Below, piece by piece: positions 52,057-62,714 of a DNA stretch of 64,000 nucleotides; the first letter of the stretch is position 1, and the number at the start of each line of letters is the position of its first letter. This DNA comes from Kocuria marina (GTDB lineage Bacteria; Actinomycetota; Actinomycetes; Actinomycetales; Micrococcaceae). The notes beneath the pieces are model-generated. The model worked only from the letters and a program-made list of their open reading frames with translations. It ran no database searches and was not told the DNA's origin. The DNA is taken from contig NZ_JROM01000022.1 in NCBI RefSeq assembly GCF_000786655.1, forward strand, positions 62,001 to 126,000. The letters are read 5' to 3'. The translations under genes and the position numbers were made by a program.

Positions 52057-52680
52057 ATGACGCAGGTCGGTAACACCCCCACCCGTACACCGCGCGCAGG
52101 CGGCAACCGCAGCTCGTCGTGGCGGGTCGTGGACATCGTGGTCACCGCCGTGTTGGCCGCGGTGTGCGCCGTGATCTTCTGGATGTGGTCCAACCTCCTG
52201 TACCCGGCGGTCTCGGCGGGCACGGTGGCCTACCCGCCGTCCGCGGGCCTCATCGCGGGGGGCTGGCTCGTGGCGGGTACCCTGGGCGCCCTGATCATCC
52301 GCAAACCGGGCGCGGCCCTGTTCTGCGAGTTGCTCGCGGCCGTGATCGAGGGCTTCCTGGGTACGCATTTCGGGTGGCTCGTGGTGCTCTCCGGTCTGGT
52401 GCAGGGCCTCGGCGTGGAGGTCGTGTTCCTCCTGACCCGCTACCGCCGGTTCGGTCCCGTGACTGCGGCGATCGGCGGGGCGGTGTCCGGGCTGTTCCTG
52501 GGCGTGAGCGAGAACATCATGTACAACTTCGAGTGGGCCCTGGACCAGCAGGTCGTCTACGCGGCGCTGACCACGCTCTCCGGGGCCGTGATCGCCGGGC
52601 TGCTCATGTGGGCCGTGATGAAAGCCCTGCAGGCCACGGGTGTCCTCGGAGCACTGGCCTCCGGCGCCGTGCGCCGATGA
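52057..52680 (+). CDS. ykoE: ECF transporter substrate-binding (S) component, YkoE
   Basis: A 207-residue membrane protein with about six helices; VVDIVVTAVLAAVCAVIFWMWSNLLYPA and GLIAGGWLVAGTLGALIIRKPGAALFCELLAAVIEGFLGTHFG are typical of YkoE. It is thought to bind thiamin or its hydroxymethylpyrimidine part, which fits the riboswitch upstream. The stop overlaps the ATPase start (ATGA). Confidence 0.9.
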   Translation: MTQVGNTPTRTPRAGGNRSSSWRVVDIVVTAVLAAVCAVIFWMWSNLLYPAVSAGTVAYPPSAGLIAGGWLVAGTLGALIIRKPGAALFCELLAAVIEGFLGTHFGWLVVLSGLVQGLGVEVVFLLTRYRRFGPVTAAIGGAVSGLFLGVSENIMYNFEWALDQQVVYAALTTLSGAVIAGLLMWAVMKALQATGVLGALASGAVRR

Positions 52681-54482
52681 CCGCGGAACCGACCGCGCAG
52701 CTCACGGGCGCGCGGGTGGTCCTGGAGGGGTTCGGATGGCATCACCCCGGCCGCGAGACGCCCAGTCTGATGGACCTGGACCTGATCATCGAGCCCGGCG
52801 AGCGCGTCCTGCTCCTGGGCCCGTCCGGGGCGGGCAAGTCCACGCTCCTGCAGGCGCTGGCCGGCGTGGACCAGGACCCTGACGGCCGCTCCGCATCGGG
52901 CGGGTTGAGCGTCGCGGGTGTCGACCCGCGCGACGCGCGCGGCACGGTGGGCTTCATGCACCAGGACCCCGAGACGCAGGTGGTCCTCTCGCGCGTGGGG
53001 GACGACGTCGCGTTCGGCCTCGAGAACCTCGCGGTCCCTCGCGAGCGGATCTGGCCGCGCGTGCGGGAAGCACTCGCGCGCACGGGTCTGGAGATCCCGC
53101 TCGACCACCCCACCACGGCGCTGTCCGGGGGGCAGAAACAACGTCTCGCGCTCGCCGGGACCCTGGCCATGCGCCCGCGGTTGCTGTTGCTGGACGAACC
53201 CACGGCGAGCGTGGACCACGAGGGGGCGCAGCAGTTGTGCCGCGCCGTGGCCGATGCGGTGCGCGAGGACGGGACGACCCTCATGGTCGTGGAGCACAGG
53301 GTGGCCCTGTGGGAACCGGTCGTGGACCGCGTGATCGTGCTGGGCGACGACGGTCGGGTGGCCTTCGACGGCCCCGCGCAGCAGACCCTGCAGGACGCCC
53401 GGGAGCTGTTGCAGCACCAGGGGACGTGGGTCCCCGGCTGGGTGCCGCGCACTCGCACTCCCGTGCATGCCTCGCGGAGAATGTCACCCGAGGCGGGGGA
53501 GACGGCACCGGGTTCACACGCCACCGCGCCGCTCGTAGAGGCGCCCGCTTTAGAGACCTCAGACGGCACGACGCCGCTCGGGGCGATCCCGGAGACGGCG
53601 ACGACCGCGCACGCCCCGGGGAACGCGGGAGACGCGGTGGCCTCGGGGAACCCCGCGGATCGGGTGACCCCCTCCGCCCCCATCGCACCGGGCACCACCT
53701 TGTTGAGTGCGCGCGACCTCGCCGTGTCCCGGAGCCAACCGGGTCGGCGAGCGCTCGCGCGGCGGCGTCGTCGGGCGCTCACCGCGTGGCGGCGTGGGGA
53801 GACGTACCCGGAACCGGACGTGCGCCCGGGGGCGGCTCCGGCGGCCGAGAACATCACCGTGGACGTCCGCGCGGGGCACGCGCTGGCCGTCACGGGCGTC
53901 AACGGCGCGGGGAAGTCCACCCTCGCGCTGACCCTCGCCGGACTGCTGCTGCCCGTGCGCGGTACCGTGCGGGCCACGGACGCCCTCGCGACCGACGCGC
54001 CCGCCGATCCCTCCCTGTGGGACGGCGCGGAACTGGTCTCCCGCGTGGGCACCGTGTTCCAGCACCCCGAGCACCAGTTCCTGCGCCCCACGGTGCGCGA
54101 GGAACTCGCGTTCGGTCCCCGACAACGACGACGCCGCGCGGGCCGTCGGGATGCGCGCGCCACCGACGCGATGGCGGACGCGGACGACGCCCGGGTGGCC
54201 GAGCTGCTGCGACGGTTGCGCCTCGAGGAGCTCGCCGAGGCCAACCCGTTCACCCTGTCCGGTGGGCAGAAGCGGCGACTGTCCGTGGGCACGGTCCTGG
54301 CGGCGTCCCCGCGCGTGCTGATCCTGGACGAACCCACGTTCGGTCAGGACGCCCGGACCTGGAAGGAGCTCGTGGACCTGTTGGTCGAGGAGCTGGACGG
54401 GGGAACGGCCGTGGTGGTCGTGACCCACGACCGGGATCTGGTCGCAGCCCTGGGCGCGCACGAACTGAGGCTCGGCTCATGA
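52677..54482 (+). CDS. ykoD: ECF transporter double ATPase, YkoD
   Basis: A 601-residue fusion of two ABC ATPase domains. Domain 1 has Walker A GPSGAGKST near residue 48, signature LSGGQKQRLALAG and Walker B LLLLDEPTA. Domain 2 has GVNGAGKST near residue 412, LSGGQKRRLSVG and VLILDEPTFGQD. The linker (residues 250-365) is Ala/Thr-rich and disordered, and the region just before domain 2 is Arg-rich. It powers the YkoE/YkoC complex. Confidence 0.9.
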   Translation: MTAEPTAQLTGARVVLEGFGWHHPGRETPSLMDLDLIIEPGERVLLLGPSGAGKSTLLQALAGVDQDPDGRSASGGLSVAGVDPRDARGTVGFMHQDPETQVVLSRVGDDVAFGLENLAVPRERIWPRVREALARTGLEIPLDHPTTALSGGQKQRLALAGTLAMRPRLLLLDEPTASVDHEGAQQLCRAVADAVREDGTTLMVVEHRVALWEPVVDRVIVLGDDGRVAFDGPAQQTLQDARELLQHQGTWVPGWVPRTRTPVHASRRMSPEAGETAPGSHATAPLVEAPALETSDGTTPLGAIPETATTAHAPGNAGDAVASGNPADRVTPSAPIAPGTTLLSARDLAVSRSQPGRRALARRRRRALTAWRRGETYPEPDVRPGAAPAAENITVDVRAGHALAVTGVNGAGKSTLALTLAGLLLPVRGTVRATDALATDAPADPSLWDGAELVSRVGTVFQHPEHQFLRPTVREELAFGPRQRRRRAGRRDARATDAMADADDARVAELLRRLRLEELAEANPFTLSGGQKRRLSVGTVLAASPRVLILDEPTFGQDARTWKELVDLLVEELDGGTAVVVVTHDRDLVAALGAHELRLGS

Positions 54483-55282
54483 GCACGGTCGCGAGCGTGC
54501 TGCCCACCGTGGCCCGCACGGGGTTACTCGCCCGGACAAATGCCGTGGTCAAACTGCTCGGGGCTCTCGTGATCACGGCGGTGCTCGTGGTCAGCGCGGA
54601 CCCCGTGACGAGTGGCGTGGCACTCGGGGGCCAACTGCTCCTGCTCGCTGCCGCCGGGATCGGTCCGTGGCGGCTGCTCACGACCCTGTGGCCGATCGTG
54701 GTGGCCGCCCTGATCAGCGGGTGGGGGACCGCGGTGCTCTCCCCGGAGGGTGGTCCCGTCCTGCTACACCTGGGGTGGATCACGATCACCACGGGGTCGC
54801 TCGCGGCCGGTGGGGCGATCGCCCTGCGTGGTCTCGCGATCGCGCTGCCCGGGATCACCGTGCTGCTCACGACCGACCCCACGGACCTCGCGGACGGTCT
54901 CGCCCAAACCCTCAAGCTGCCGGCACGCTTCGTGCTCGCGGCGCTCGCAGCCCTGCGGCTCGTGGAGGTCATGGTCACCGAGTGGGGTGTGCTCGCGGCG
55001 GCCCGGCGCGCCCGCGGTGCGGGGGGAGCGCGGGGCCCGTGGGCCGCTCTCACCGAGTTCGCCGGTCTCGCGTTCACGTTGCTCGTGCAGTCCTTGCGCC
55101 GGGCCACGCGCCTGGCCATGACCATGGAGGCGCGCGGTTTCGGGGCGGGTCCGCGCACATGGGCGCGCGTGCCCCGTTTCGGCCGCGTGGACGTGGTCGT
55201 GGGGTGTGCCACCGTGCTCATCGCGGTCGCTGCGGTGACGCTGTCCCTGCTCACGGGGGCGCACCGCTTCATCTGGCAGTGA
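54479..55282 (+). CDS. ykoC: ECF transporter T component, YkoC
   Basis: A 267-residue membrane coupling protein with about six helices. The coupling motifs AARRARGAGG and MEARGFGAGPRT (Ala-Arg-Gly type) that touch the two ATPase domains are visible. It overlaps ykoD by four bases and ends the operon. Function: energy-coupling transmembrane subunit for uptake of a thiamin precursor. Confidence 0.9.
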   Translation: MSTVASVLPTVARTGLLARTNAVVKLLGALVITAVLVVSADPVTSGVALGGQLLLLAAAGIGPWRLLTTLWPIVVAALISGWGTAVLSPEGGPVLLHLGWITITTGSLAAGGAIALRGLAIALPGITVLLTTDPTDLADGLAQTLKLPARFVLAALAALRLVEVMVTEWGVLAAARRARGAGGARGPWAALTEFAGLAFTLLVQSLRRATRLAMTMEARGFGAGPRTWARVPRFGRVDVVVGCATVLIAVAAVTLSLLTGAHRFIWQ

Positions 55283-55366
55283 TGCGCCGAAGGTGACGGG
55301 GGAGCACTCGCGCCCGGGCATGTCGAGATGGGACGGGCGGTGCGGGCGCGACCACCCGTGACGCGC

Positions 55367-56326
55367 TCAGCGCCCCGGGCGGCCCAGCAGGAAATCCGTG
55401 AGGGTGCGGGTGAGTTGCGGGTCCGAGGCCACGGGCCGCCCGTCCACGCTCGTCACCGGGACCGCGAGCCGCACCGAGGACGTGAGCCACACGGCGCTCG
55501 CCGCGAACAGGTCCTCGGGATACAGCGGGCCGTAGTCCACGGCCCAACCGCGCTCGCGGGCGGCGTCGAAGATCCGCGCCTGCGACGTCCCCGGCAGCAC
55601 CCCGCGGGACGGTTCGGGCGTGAGCAGGGTGGGCGCGGCGCCGTCGTCGAGCCGAGCGCAGACCACCGAGGACGTGGCGCCCTCCAGGATCCGGTGGTCC
55701 GTGGAGGTCATGAACACGGCGTCCTGGGCACCGTGGGCGTGCGCGTACCGCACGGCGGCCATGTTGACCGCGTAGGACAGGGTCTTGACCCCCGGGAGCA
55801 GCCACGGCAACCCGGTGTCCTCCGCGGGGTCGTGGCCGCGCTCGAGCAACACCACGGACACCCCCGTGCGCCGGGCGGCGAACGTCCGCTCGGGGACGGG
55901 CGCGGCCGTGAGCCACGCCCACGGCTGACCGCCGGGGACACCGCGGCTGATGCTCAACTTGACCGTGTGCTCCGCCCCGAGATCGGCCGAAGGGTCCCGG
56001 GAGCCGGGGCCGGCCGCCGCGAGCGCCGTCGACAGGGCCTCGCGCCACGCATCCGCGGACGGTGCGGGCAATTGGGCGGTCCCGGCGGAGTGCCCCAGCC
56101 TGGCCAGGTGGGCGTCGAGCTTGTACGCGGTGCCGTCCAGGACGTGGAGGGTCTCGAAGACGCCGTCCCCGCGGGTGAGACCCTGGTCCTCGAGGCTCAC
56201 GTGCGCCTCGTGCGGGTCCACGAGTCGTGGCGGGGCACCGATCGGGGAGATCAGCACAGCCGCGGCAGGCCCGGCTACGGGCGCTGCGGGGGACGGAACG
56301 GGTGTCCCGGCACCGGGCGAAATCAC
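55367..56326 (-). CDS. Class IV PLP aminotransferase (aminodeoxychorismate lyase-like)
   Basis: A 319-residue fold-type IV PLP enzyme. The Schiff-base Lys lies in LLPGVKTLSYAVNMAAVRYA; RGDGVFETLHVLDG near residue 50, VSLEDQGLTRG before it, and EGATSSVVC with GVLPGTSQARIFDAARE later are standard motifs. The group includes 4-amino-4-deoxychorismate lyase (folate) and branched-chain or D-amino acid transaminases; the sequence pattern slightly favours the lyase. The GTG start overlaps the TGA of the kinase gene (GTGA), fixing it. Third gene of a coupled trio. Confidence 0.8.
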   Translation of the reverse strand: MISPGAGTPVPSPAAPVAGPAAAVLISPIGAPPRLVDPHEAHVSLEDQGLTRGDGVFETLHVLDGTAYKLDAHLARLGHSAGTAQLPAPSADAWREALSTALAAAGPGSRDPSADLGAEHTVKLSISRGVPGGQPWAWLTAAPVPERTFAARRTGVSVVLLERGHDPAEDTGLPWLLPGVKTLSYAVNMAAVRYAHAHGAQDAVFMTSTDHRILEGATSSVVCARLDDGAAPTLLTPEPSRGVLPGTSQARIFDAARERGWAVDYGPLYPEDLFAASAVWLTSSVRLAVPVTSVDGRPVASDPQLTRTLTDFLLGRPGR

Positions 56327-56949
56327 GGGGTGTCCCGCTGCTCCGTGCCCGGTTCCTGGGGTGAGGGTCCGGGGTGGAGGATCTCGGCGGACTCCCACAC
56401 GGGGTCCTCGTCGAGGTACTGCTCCTCCTGCTCCGCCCACACGTCCCAGTACTTCTCGTACGTGGCGCCGTCCCGGTCCAGGGCGCGCTGTTTGCGCTGT
56501 GAGGTGGGAAGTTCCACCCACACCGAGACATCCAGCAACGCCCGGGCCTCGCGGTGGCACGCCCCGACGCCCTCCACGAGCACGATCTGAGCGGTGCGGG
56601 TCAGACGCGGGGTGCCGGGCTCGTTGGTCAGCCAGTCCCACGCGGTCCAGTGGGCGTCCTCCTCGCGGCGCAGCGGTTCGAGGATCTCACCGCGGTACCG
56701 TTCCATGCCCTCGAGCAGTCCGTTCCACCCAGGGTAGATGTCCTCGAGGTGGAAGCTCACGACGTCGTGCGAGCGCTCCAGCACCTGCGAGAGTTGCTCG
56801 GTCAGCGTGGTCTTGCCCGCTCCGGAACGGCCGTCGATGCCCACGATGAACGGCTTGCGCGTGGGTGGGGGCAGCAACCGTGCGAGGTTGACGCCTTCCG
56901 GGTACTGGGCGATCTCGTCGTCCTGGAAACCCTCGTCCGGGGAGATCAC
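56323..56949 (-). CDS. Uridine kinase-like P-loop NTPase
   Basis: A 208-residue P-loop kinase. Walker A is GIDGRSGAGKTTL near residue 36, then FHLEDIYPGWNGL, which resembles the DDFY substrate loop of uridine kinases, VLVEGVGACHREARALLDVSVWVE as Walker B, and a mobile lid with many Arg. It is smaller than true Udk and could phosphorylate another nucleoside or small molecule. Its GTG overlaps the stop of the phosphatase gene by four bases, and its own stop overlaps the aminotransferase start. Confidence 0.75.
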   Translation of the reverse strand: MISPDEGFQDDEIAQYPEGVNLARLLPPPTRKPFIVGIDGRSGAGKTTLTEQLSQVLERSHDVVSFHLEDIYPGWNGLLEGMERYRGEILEPLRREEDAHWTAWDWLTNEPGTPRLTRTAQIVLVEGVGACHREARALLDVSVWVELPTSQRKQRALDRDGATYEKYWDVWAEQEEQYLDEDPVWESAEILHPGPSPQEPGTEQRDTP

Positions 56950-57437
56950 CGCGCGTCGATCCGATCCTCGACCCACGAGACCACGCCCGGGGTGGCGGCC
57001 GTAATCTGTTCCCACGCGGTGTCGAAGTCGTCCGAACCGCCGTACCATGGGTCGGCGATGTCGAGGTCCGCCTGTGAGTCGGCCACGGCCGGGTCGAAGC
57101 TGCGCATGAGCCGGACCTTCCGGGCGTCGTCCGCGGGCAGCCGGCGCTGCAACTGATCTTTGTGGGACTCGGTCATGGCGATGATCAGGTCCGCGTCCGC
57201 GAGCTCGGCGTCCGTGACCCTGTGTGCCTGATGCTCGGGCAGTTCCAGGTGGTTCCTGCTCAGGACGGTGCGGGCGCGGGGATCCACGGGGTTGCCGTGT
57301 TCCTCGTCGCTCACACCCGCCGAGCTGACGTGGACGCGCTGCGCGAGACCGGCGTCGGTGAGCTCGGATCGCAGCAGGGCCTCGGCCATGGGCGAGCGGC
57401 AGATGTTGCCGGTGCAGACCGTGACGATGGAGAACAT
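56946..57437 (-). CDS. Low-molecular-weight protein tyrosine phosphatase
   Basis: A 163-residue phosphatase. The active-site loop C8-TGNIC-R14-S is at the very start, and the general acid Asp is in IADPWYGG near residue 133. Actinobacterial relatives (PtpA-like) act on protein Tyr-phosphate or on arginine phosphate. The ATG at 57437 follows both a TACAGT box (7 nt away) and GGAGG (2 nt away); a leaderless or short-leader start fits. First gene of the coupled trio. Confidence 0.88.
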   Translation of the reverse strand: MFSIVTVCTGNICRSPMAEALLRSELTDAGLAQRVHVSSAGVSDEEHGNPVDPRARTVLSRNHLELPEHQAHRVTDAELADADLIIAMTESHKDQLQRRLPADDARKVRLMRSFDPAVADSQADLDIADPWYGGSDDFDTAWEQITAATPGVVSWVEDRIDAR

Positions 57438-57444
57438 GACCTCC

Positions 57445-57450
57445 ACTGTA
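57445..57450 (-). promoter_or_regulatory. -10 element of the phosphatase operon
   Basis: TACAGT, 7 nt before the ATG on the minus strand, gives a near-leaderless message. Confidence 0.4.
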
Positions 57451-57477
57451 CGAAAAATCCGTTCCCCGTGAGTGGCG

Positions 57478-58374
57478 TCAAGGATTCGAGGGGACACCCC
57501 ATGTCTGACGTTCGATTCCCGCGAGCATCAGTTCCAGGCCCGCGACGTATTCCGAGCGGTCGTCGTGGTCCCCGAACGAGCCCAGCATGGCGCGCACGCC
57601 GGGAAGCGTCCCCTGCCCCGAACGGCCCGCGCGTTCGAGTTGTTCACGCACGAGTCGGGCGGCTTCCTCCGCTCCGGGTCGGTTGCGGCGGTGGGCGATT
57701 CCCGCTCCTGTGCCGAACGCATAGTTGGCCACGGCCAAGGACGCGTGGAAGCGCTGTTCGGCGTCGAGCTCCATGCGCTGCAGCAGCTGTCCCGTGCATT
57801 CCCACGTGCGCAACGCGTTCTCCTCACCGCGCGCGGTGCCGAGCAACTGCCCGGCGAGCCACGGGTGTTCGCGCATCTGCGAGAACAGGCACAGGCACAG
57901 GCAGCGCAGTTCCTGGAGTGCCTGCGCCGTGGCGGCACTCGTGCGGGGATCCGCGCTCGGGGGCGGGAAGGTCATGAACTCCCGCGGCCCCTTCTCCCCG
58001 TCCCCGCACAGCGCGTGGAACTGTGTCAGTGCCCGGCCCAGGACCTCGCTCGTGACCAGGGCCATGAGGTCGTCCTTGCCGGTGGTGTACCAGTAGAGGC
58101 TCGCCACGCCGCTGTTGAGCTCGGCCGCGAGCCCGCGCAGGGTCAGGCGCTGTGACCCCTCGCGGTCCAGTATCGCGATCGCGGTGTCCGCGATCGTCTC
58201 CAGGGACAGCGACGCACGACGCCGCGGGGTCCCCTTCCCGCTCGCCCCGCCCGTACTGGGCGCGCCGGGCGCGTGTTCGCGCGCGGCGTCGTCGGGGCCG
58301 TCTCCCGACGGGCTCATGGGCCGGGACCGGGAGTCGGGGTCCGGATCGGGGGATCGTGGTGGGCCGTCGTTCAT
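57478..58374 (-). CDS. TetR-family transcriptional regulator
   Basis: A 298-residue regulator. Residues 1-50 are Pro/Asp/Gly-rich and disordered. The helix-turn-helix spans residues 55-100 (SLETIADTAIAIL, LRGLAAELNSGVASLYWYTTGKDDLMALV). The rest is the helical ligand domain of the TetR_C type, with a Cys-rich CLCLCLF stretch near residue 155. The ATG is chosen because TACCTT stands 7 nt before it; GTG and TTG lie two and three codons upstream. It ends 40 bases before the phosphatase start, so they could share transcripts. Confidence 0.8.
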   Translation of the reverse strand: MNDGPPRSPDPDPDSRSRPMSPSGDGPDDAAREHAPGAPSTGGASGKGTPRRRASLSLETIADTAIAILDREGSQRLTLRGLAAELNSGVASLYWYTTGKDDLMALVTSEVLGRALTQFHALCGDGEKGPREFMTFPPPSADPRTSAATAQALQELRCLCLCLFSQMREHPWLAGQLLGTARGEENALRTWECTGQLLQRMELDAEQRFHASLAVANYAFGTGAGIAHRRNRPGAEEAARLVREQLERAGRSGQGTLPGVRAMLGSFGDHDDRSEYVAGLELMLAGIERQTWGVPSNP

Positions 58375-58381
58375 GCGCACC

Positions 58382-58387
58382 AAGGTA
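58382..58387 (-). promoter_or_regulatory. -10 element of the TetR gene, probable leaderless start
   Basis: TACCTT on the minus strand, 7 nt before the ATG, no ribosome site. Confidence 0.35.
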
Positions 58388-58427
58388 CGCAGCGCGGCCG
58401 CGCGGGACCAAACGGTGTCCCGGTACG

Positions 58428-58470
58428 CGAACGCGGGGTGCGCGTCCTCAGGACGTGCACCCCGCGTTCG
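58428..58470 (-). terminator. BCCT gene terminator
   Basis: A perfect 14-bp stem (CGAACGCGGGGTGC) with a 15-nt loop, 34 bases after the BCCT stop on the minus strand. Confidence 0.6.
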
Positions 58471-58503
58471 GGAGGGGGGACCCGGTTCAGCGGGCCCTCG
58501 GTG

Positions 58504-60492
58504 TCACTGGTCGTTGCGGTGCTTGGGAGTGGTCTGTTCCCACGGGGCCTCGCCCTCGGGGGTGCCGTCCGCGATGTCGTCGGCGGCCGAGGAGACCCAC
58601 GCCGACTTGTACGTGAAGTCGGTCTCGTCCCCGTTCTCGTCCGTCTGGCGGTACCACTCGGTGATCGCCGGATCGTGGGAGTCGAACGTGTTGCCCGCGG
58701 CGCGGTGACCCTTGGCGTGCTCCACCTGCAGGGCGAAGTTGTCGCCGTGCTCGGCGAGACCCGCGGACACGGCCTTCTCCACGGCGGACACCGCGAAGCG
58801 GGTGCGCAGGGTGGCCGGGTCGTTGCGCAGGTCCCGGTAGAGGGCGACCATCATCACGGCCACGATGACCGCGAACGGCAGCGCGGAGACGATCACGAGG
58901 TTCTGCATGCCGGCCAGGGCGTCGTCGCCACCCACGAGGAGCATCACGATCGCGATGCCCGCGAGGCACGCACCCCAGAAGATGACGATCCACTTGCTGG
59001 GGTTGGGCCGCCCGCGCTGGGTCATGGTGCCCATGACCACGGACGCGGAGTCCGCACTGGTCACGAAGAAGATGCCGATCACGATCATGCCCAGCACCGA
59101 GGTGACGCCGGTCAGCGGCAGCTGGTCGAAGAGTCCGAAGAGCATGGACTCGGCGCCGTCCGCCACGGAGAGGTCCGCGCCGTTCTTGGAGAAGTACATC
59201 GCGGCGCCGCCGAAGACGATGAACCACAGGATGCACACGGAGGCCGGGACCACGAGGACCACGGTCACGAACTGGCGGATGGAACGCCCGCGCGAGATCT
59301 TGGCGATGAACATGCCCACGAACGGGGACCAGGACAGCCACCACGCCCAGTAGTACACGGTCCAGGTGTTGGAGAACTCGGCGCTGTCGGGACCCCACGC
59401 GGCCGACTGCCCGGTCATGAAGAGGTATTCGGAGATGTAGGTGGAGAACGTGGAGGGGATCAGCGTGAGCAGGAAGACGGTGGGGCCCACGAAGAAGACG
59501 AACAGCGCGAGTACGAAGGCCAGCGTCAGGTTGATGTTCGAGAGGTAGCGGATGCCGCGGGAGACCCCGGACACGGCCGAGATCACGAAGCACACGGACA
59601 GCACGGCGATGATCCCGATCAGGGCGTTGTTGCCCAGCGGGCCGATCCCGCCCACGATCGTGATGCCCGAACCGATCTGCATGGCGCCCACGCCGAGCGA
59701 GGCGGCGGTGCCGAAGAGGGTCGCGAAGATCGCGAAGACGTCGATGAGCTTGCCCAGGGGTCCGTCCACGCGCTTGTGGCCGAGCAGCGAGGTGAACACG
59801 CGCGAGATCAGGGGTGCGCGGCCGCGGCGGTAGGCGCCGTAGGCCACGGAGACGCCCACGACGGCGTAGATCGCCCACGGGTTCAGGGCCCAGTGGAATG
59901 CGGACTGCACCAGGGAGTAGACCACCATGGAGTCCTGGCCCGGCTCGGACACGTGCGAGAAACCGGGGATGCCGCCCTCGAAGTAGGACATGGGCTCGAA
60001 CGCGCCGTAGAACATCAGGCCGATGCCCATGCCCGCCGCGAAGAGCATCGCGAGCCACGAGAAGAAGGAGTACTCGGGTTCCTCGTCGTCACGGCCGAGC
60101 TTGATCCGCCCGGTGCGCGTGAAACCGATGACCAGCATGAACAGCACCGCCGCGGTGGACAGCAGGATGAAGAACCACCCCGTGTTGGCCGTGACCCACG
60201 CGAGTGCGGTGCTCGAGACGCTCGTGAGGCTGTCGGTGCCCAGCACGCCCCACAGGATGAAACCCACGATCAGCAGGGCGGTGACGATGAAGACGGCCTT
60301 GTCGGTGCCGAAGCGCACCTTGCGGTCCTCCACGCCCACACCGGGGACGAGCGCGGGGTGGATGCCGTGCGGGTAGGTGAGCTCGTCGATGATCTGACGG
60401 GACCTGCTGCGCGCGGTCGATCCCTGGGTGGTGTGGTCGTCGGGCGGGGTGGTCGATGGTTCTCGGTCCGTGAAATGCGGTGGCGTGCTCAA
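58504..60492 (-). CDS. BCCT-family compatible-solute transporter
   Basis: A 662-residue carrier with twelve helices from residue 60 to 555 and a hydrophilic C-terminal tail of about 110 residues. WAWWLSWSPFVGMFIAKISRGRSIRQFV is the BCCT signature, and GMGIGLMFYGAFEPMSYF holds the Gly-rich substrate helix. These Na+- or H+-coupled carriers take up glycine betaine, choline, carnitine or ectoine during osmotic stress; the long charged tail is the usual osmosensing part. The start is TTG 60492 with CAGGAGAA at good spacing, as no ATG fits. Confidence 0.88.
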   Translation of the reverse strand: MSTPPHFTDREPSTTPPDDHTTQGSTARSRSRQIIDELTYPHGIHPALVPGVGVEDRKVRFGTDKAVFIVTALLIVGFILWGVLGTDSLTSVSSTALAWVTANTGWFFILLSTAAVLFMLVIGFTRTGRIKLGRDDEEPEYSFFSWLAMLFAAGMGIGLMFYGAFEPMSYFEGGIPGFSHVSEPGQDSMVVYSLVQSAFHWALNPWAIYAVVGVSVAYGAYRRGRAPLISRVFTSLLGHKRVDGPLGKLIDVFAIFATLFGTAASLGVGAMQIGSGITIVGGIGPLGNNALIGIIAVLSVCFVISAVSGVSRGIRYLSNINLTLAFVLALFVFFVGPTVFLLTLIPSTFSTYISEYLFMTGQSAAWGPDSAEFSNTWTVYYWAWWLSWSPFVGMFIAKISRGRSIRQFVTVVLVVPASVCILWFIVFGGAAMYFSKNGADLSVADGAESMLFGLFDQLPLTGVTSVLGMIVIGIFFVTSADSASVVMGTMTQRGRPNPSKWIVIFWGACLAGIAIVMLLVGGDDALAGMQNLVIVSALPFAVIVAVMMVALYRDLRNDPATLRTRFAVSAVEKAVSAGLAEHGDNFALQVEHAKGHRAAGNTFDSHDPAITEWYRQTDENGDETDFTYKSAWVSSAADDIADGTPEGEAPWEQTTPKHRNDQ

Positions 60493-60690
60493 GACAGTTC
60501 TCCTGACTGCGGCGGTGTGTGATCGGTGAGCTCGTGTGGTGCGGTGGCGCTCCTGGAGGGGTCGGGGGCAGTGCGGGACCGGCACGTTTCGCCCTGGGCG
60601 TACAAACCCATCAGTGTAACGCGGCTAAGTGTCCACCCCCGAATTGCTGTGGAATTCCCGGCAGCTCGGGCGAAACGCGGTGTGCAGATA

Positions 60691-60763
60691 CTTGAGCCGT
60701 TGCGACTCAACTTAGGTTGACAGGGGTAGCTCAAGGTGTAAACTTGAGTCTCGAAAGCTCAAG
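60691..60763. promoter_or_regulatory. HspR-binding HAIR repeats before dnaK
   Basis: CTTGAGC-N7-ACTCAAC (60691-60711) and CTTGAGT-N7-GCTCAAG (60743-60763) match the HspR inverted repeat (CTTGAGT-N7-ACTCAAG). An extra half-site GCTCAAG at 60729-60735 keeps the 14-base register with the second element. Confidence 0.88.
60717..60744 (+). promoter_or_regulatory. dnaK promoter
   Basis: TTGACA and TAAACT separated by 16 bases, lying between and partly under the HAIR elements, so HspR bound there would block RNA polymerase. The leader to dnaK is about 85 bases. Confidence 0.65.
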
Positions 60764-60831
60764 TCTTGAAGGTTCACGGACGGGCCGCGTCGGTGCCCCT
60801 CCCGGACCGCATCGGAACAACGAAGGGATAG

Positions 60832-62712
<1,881 letters not shown>

Positions 62713-62714
62713 GC

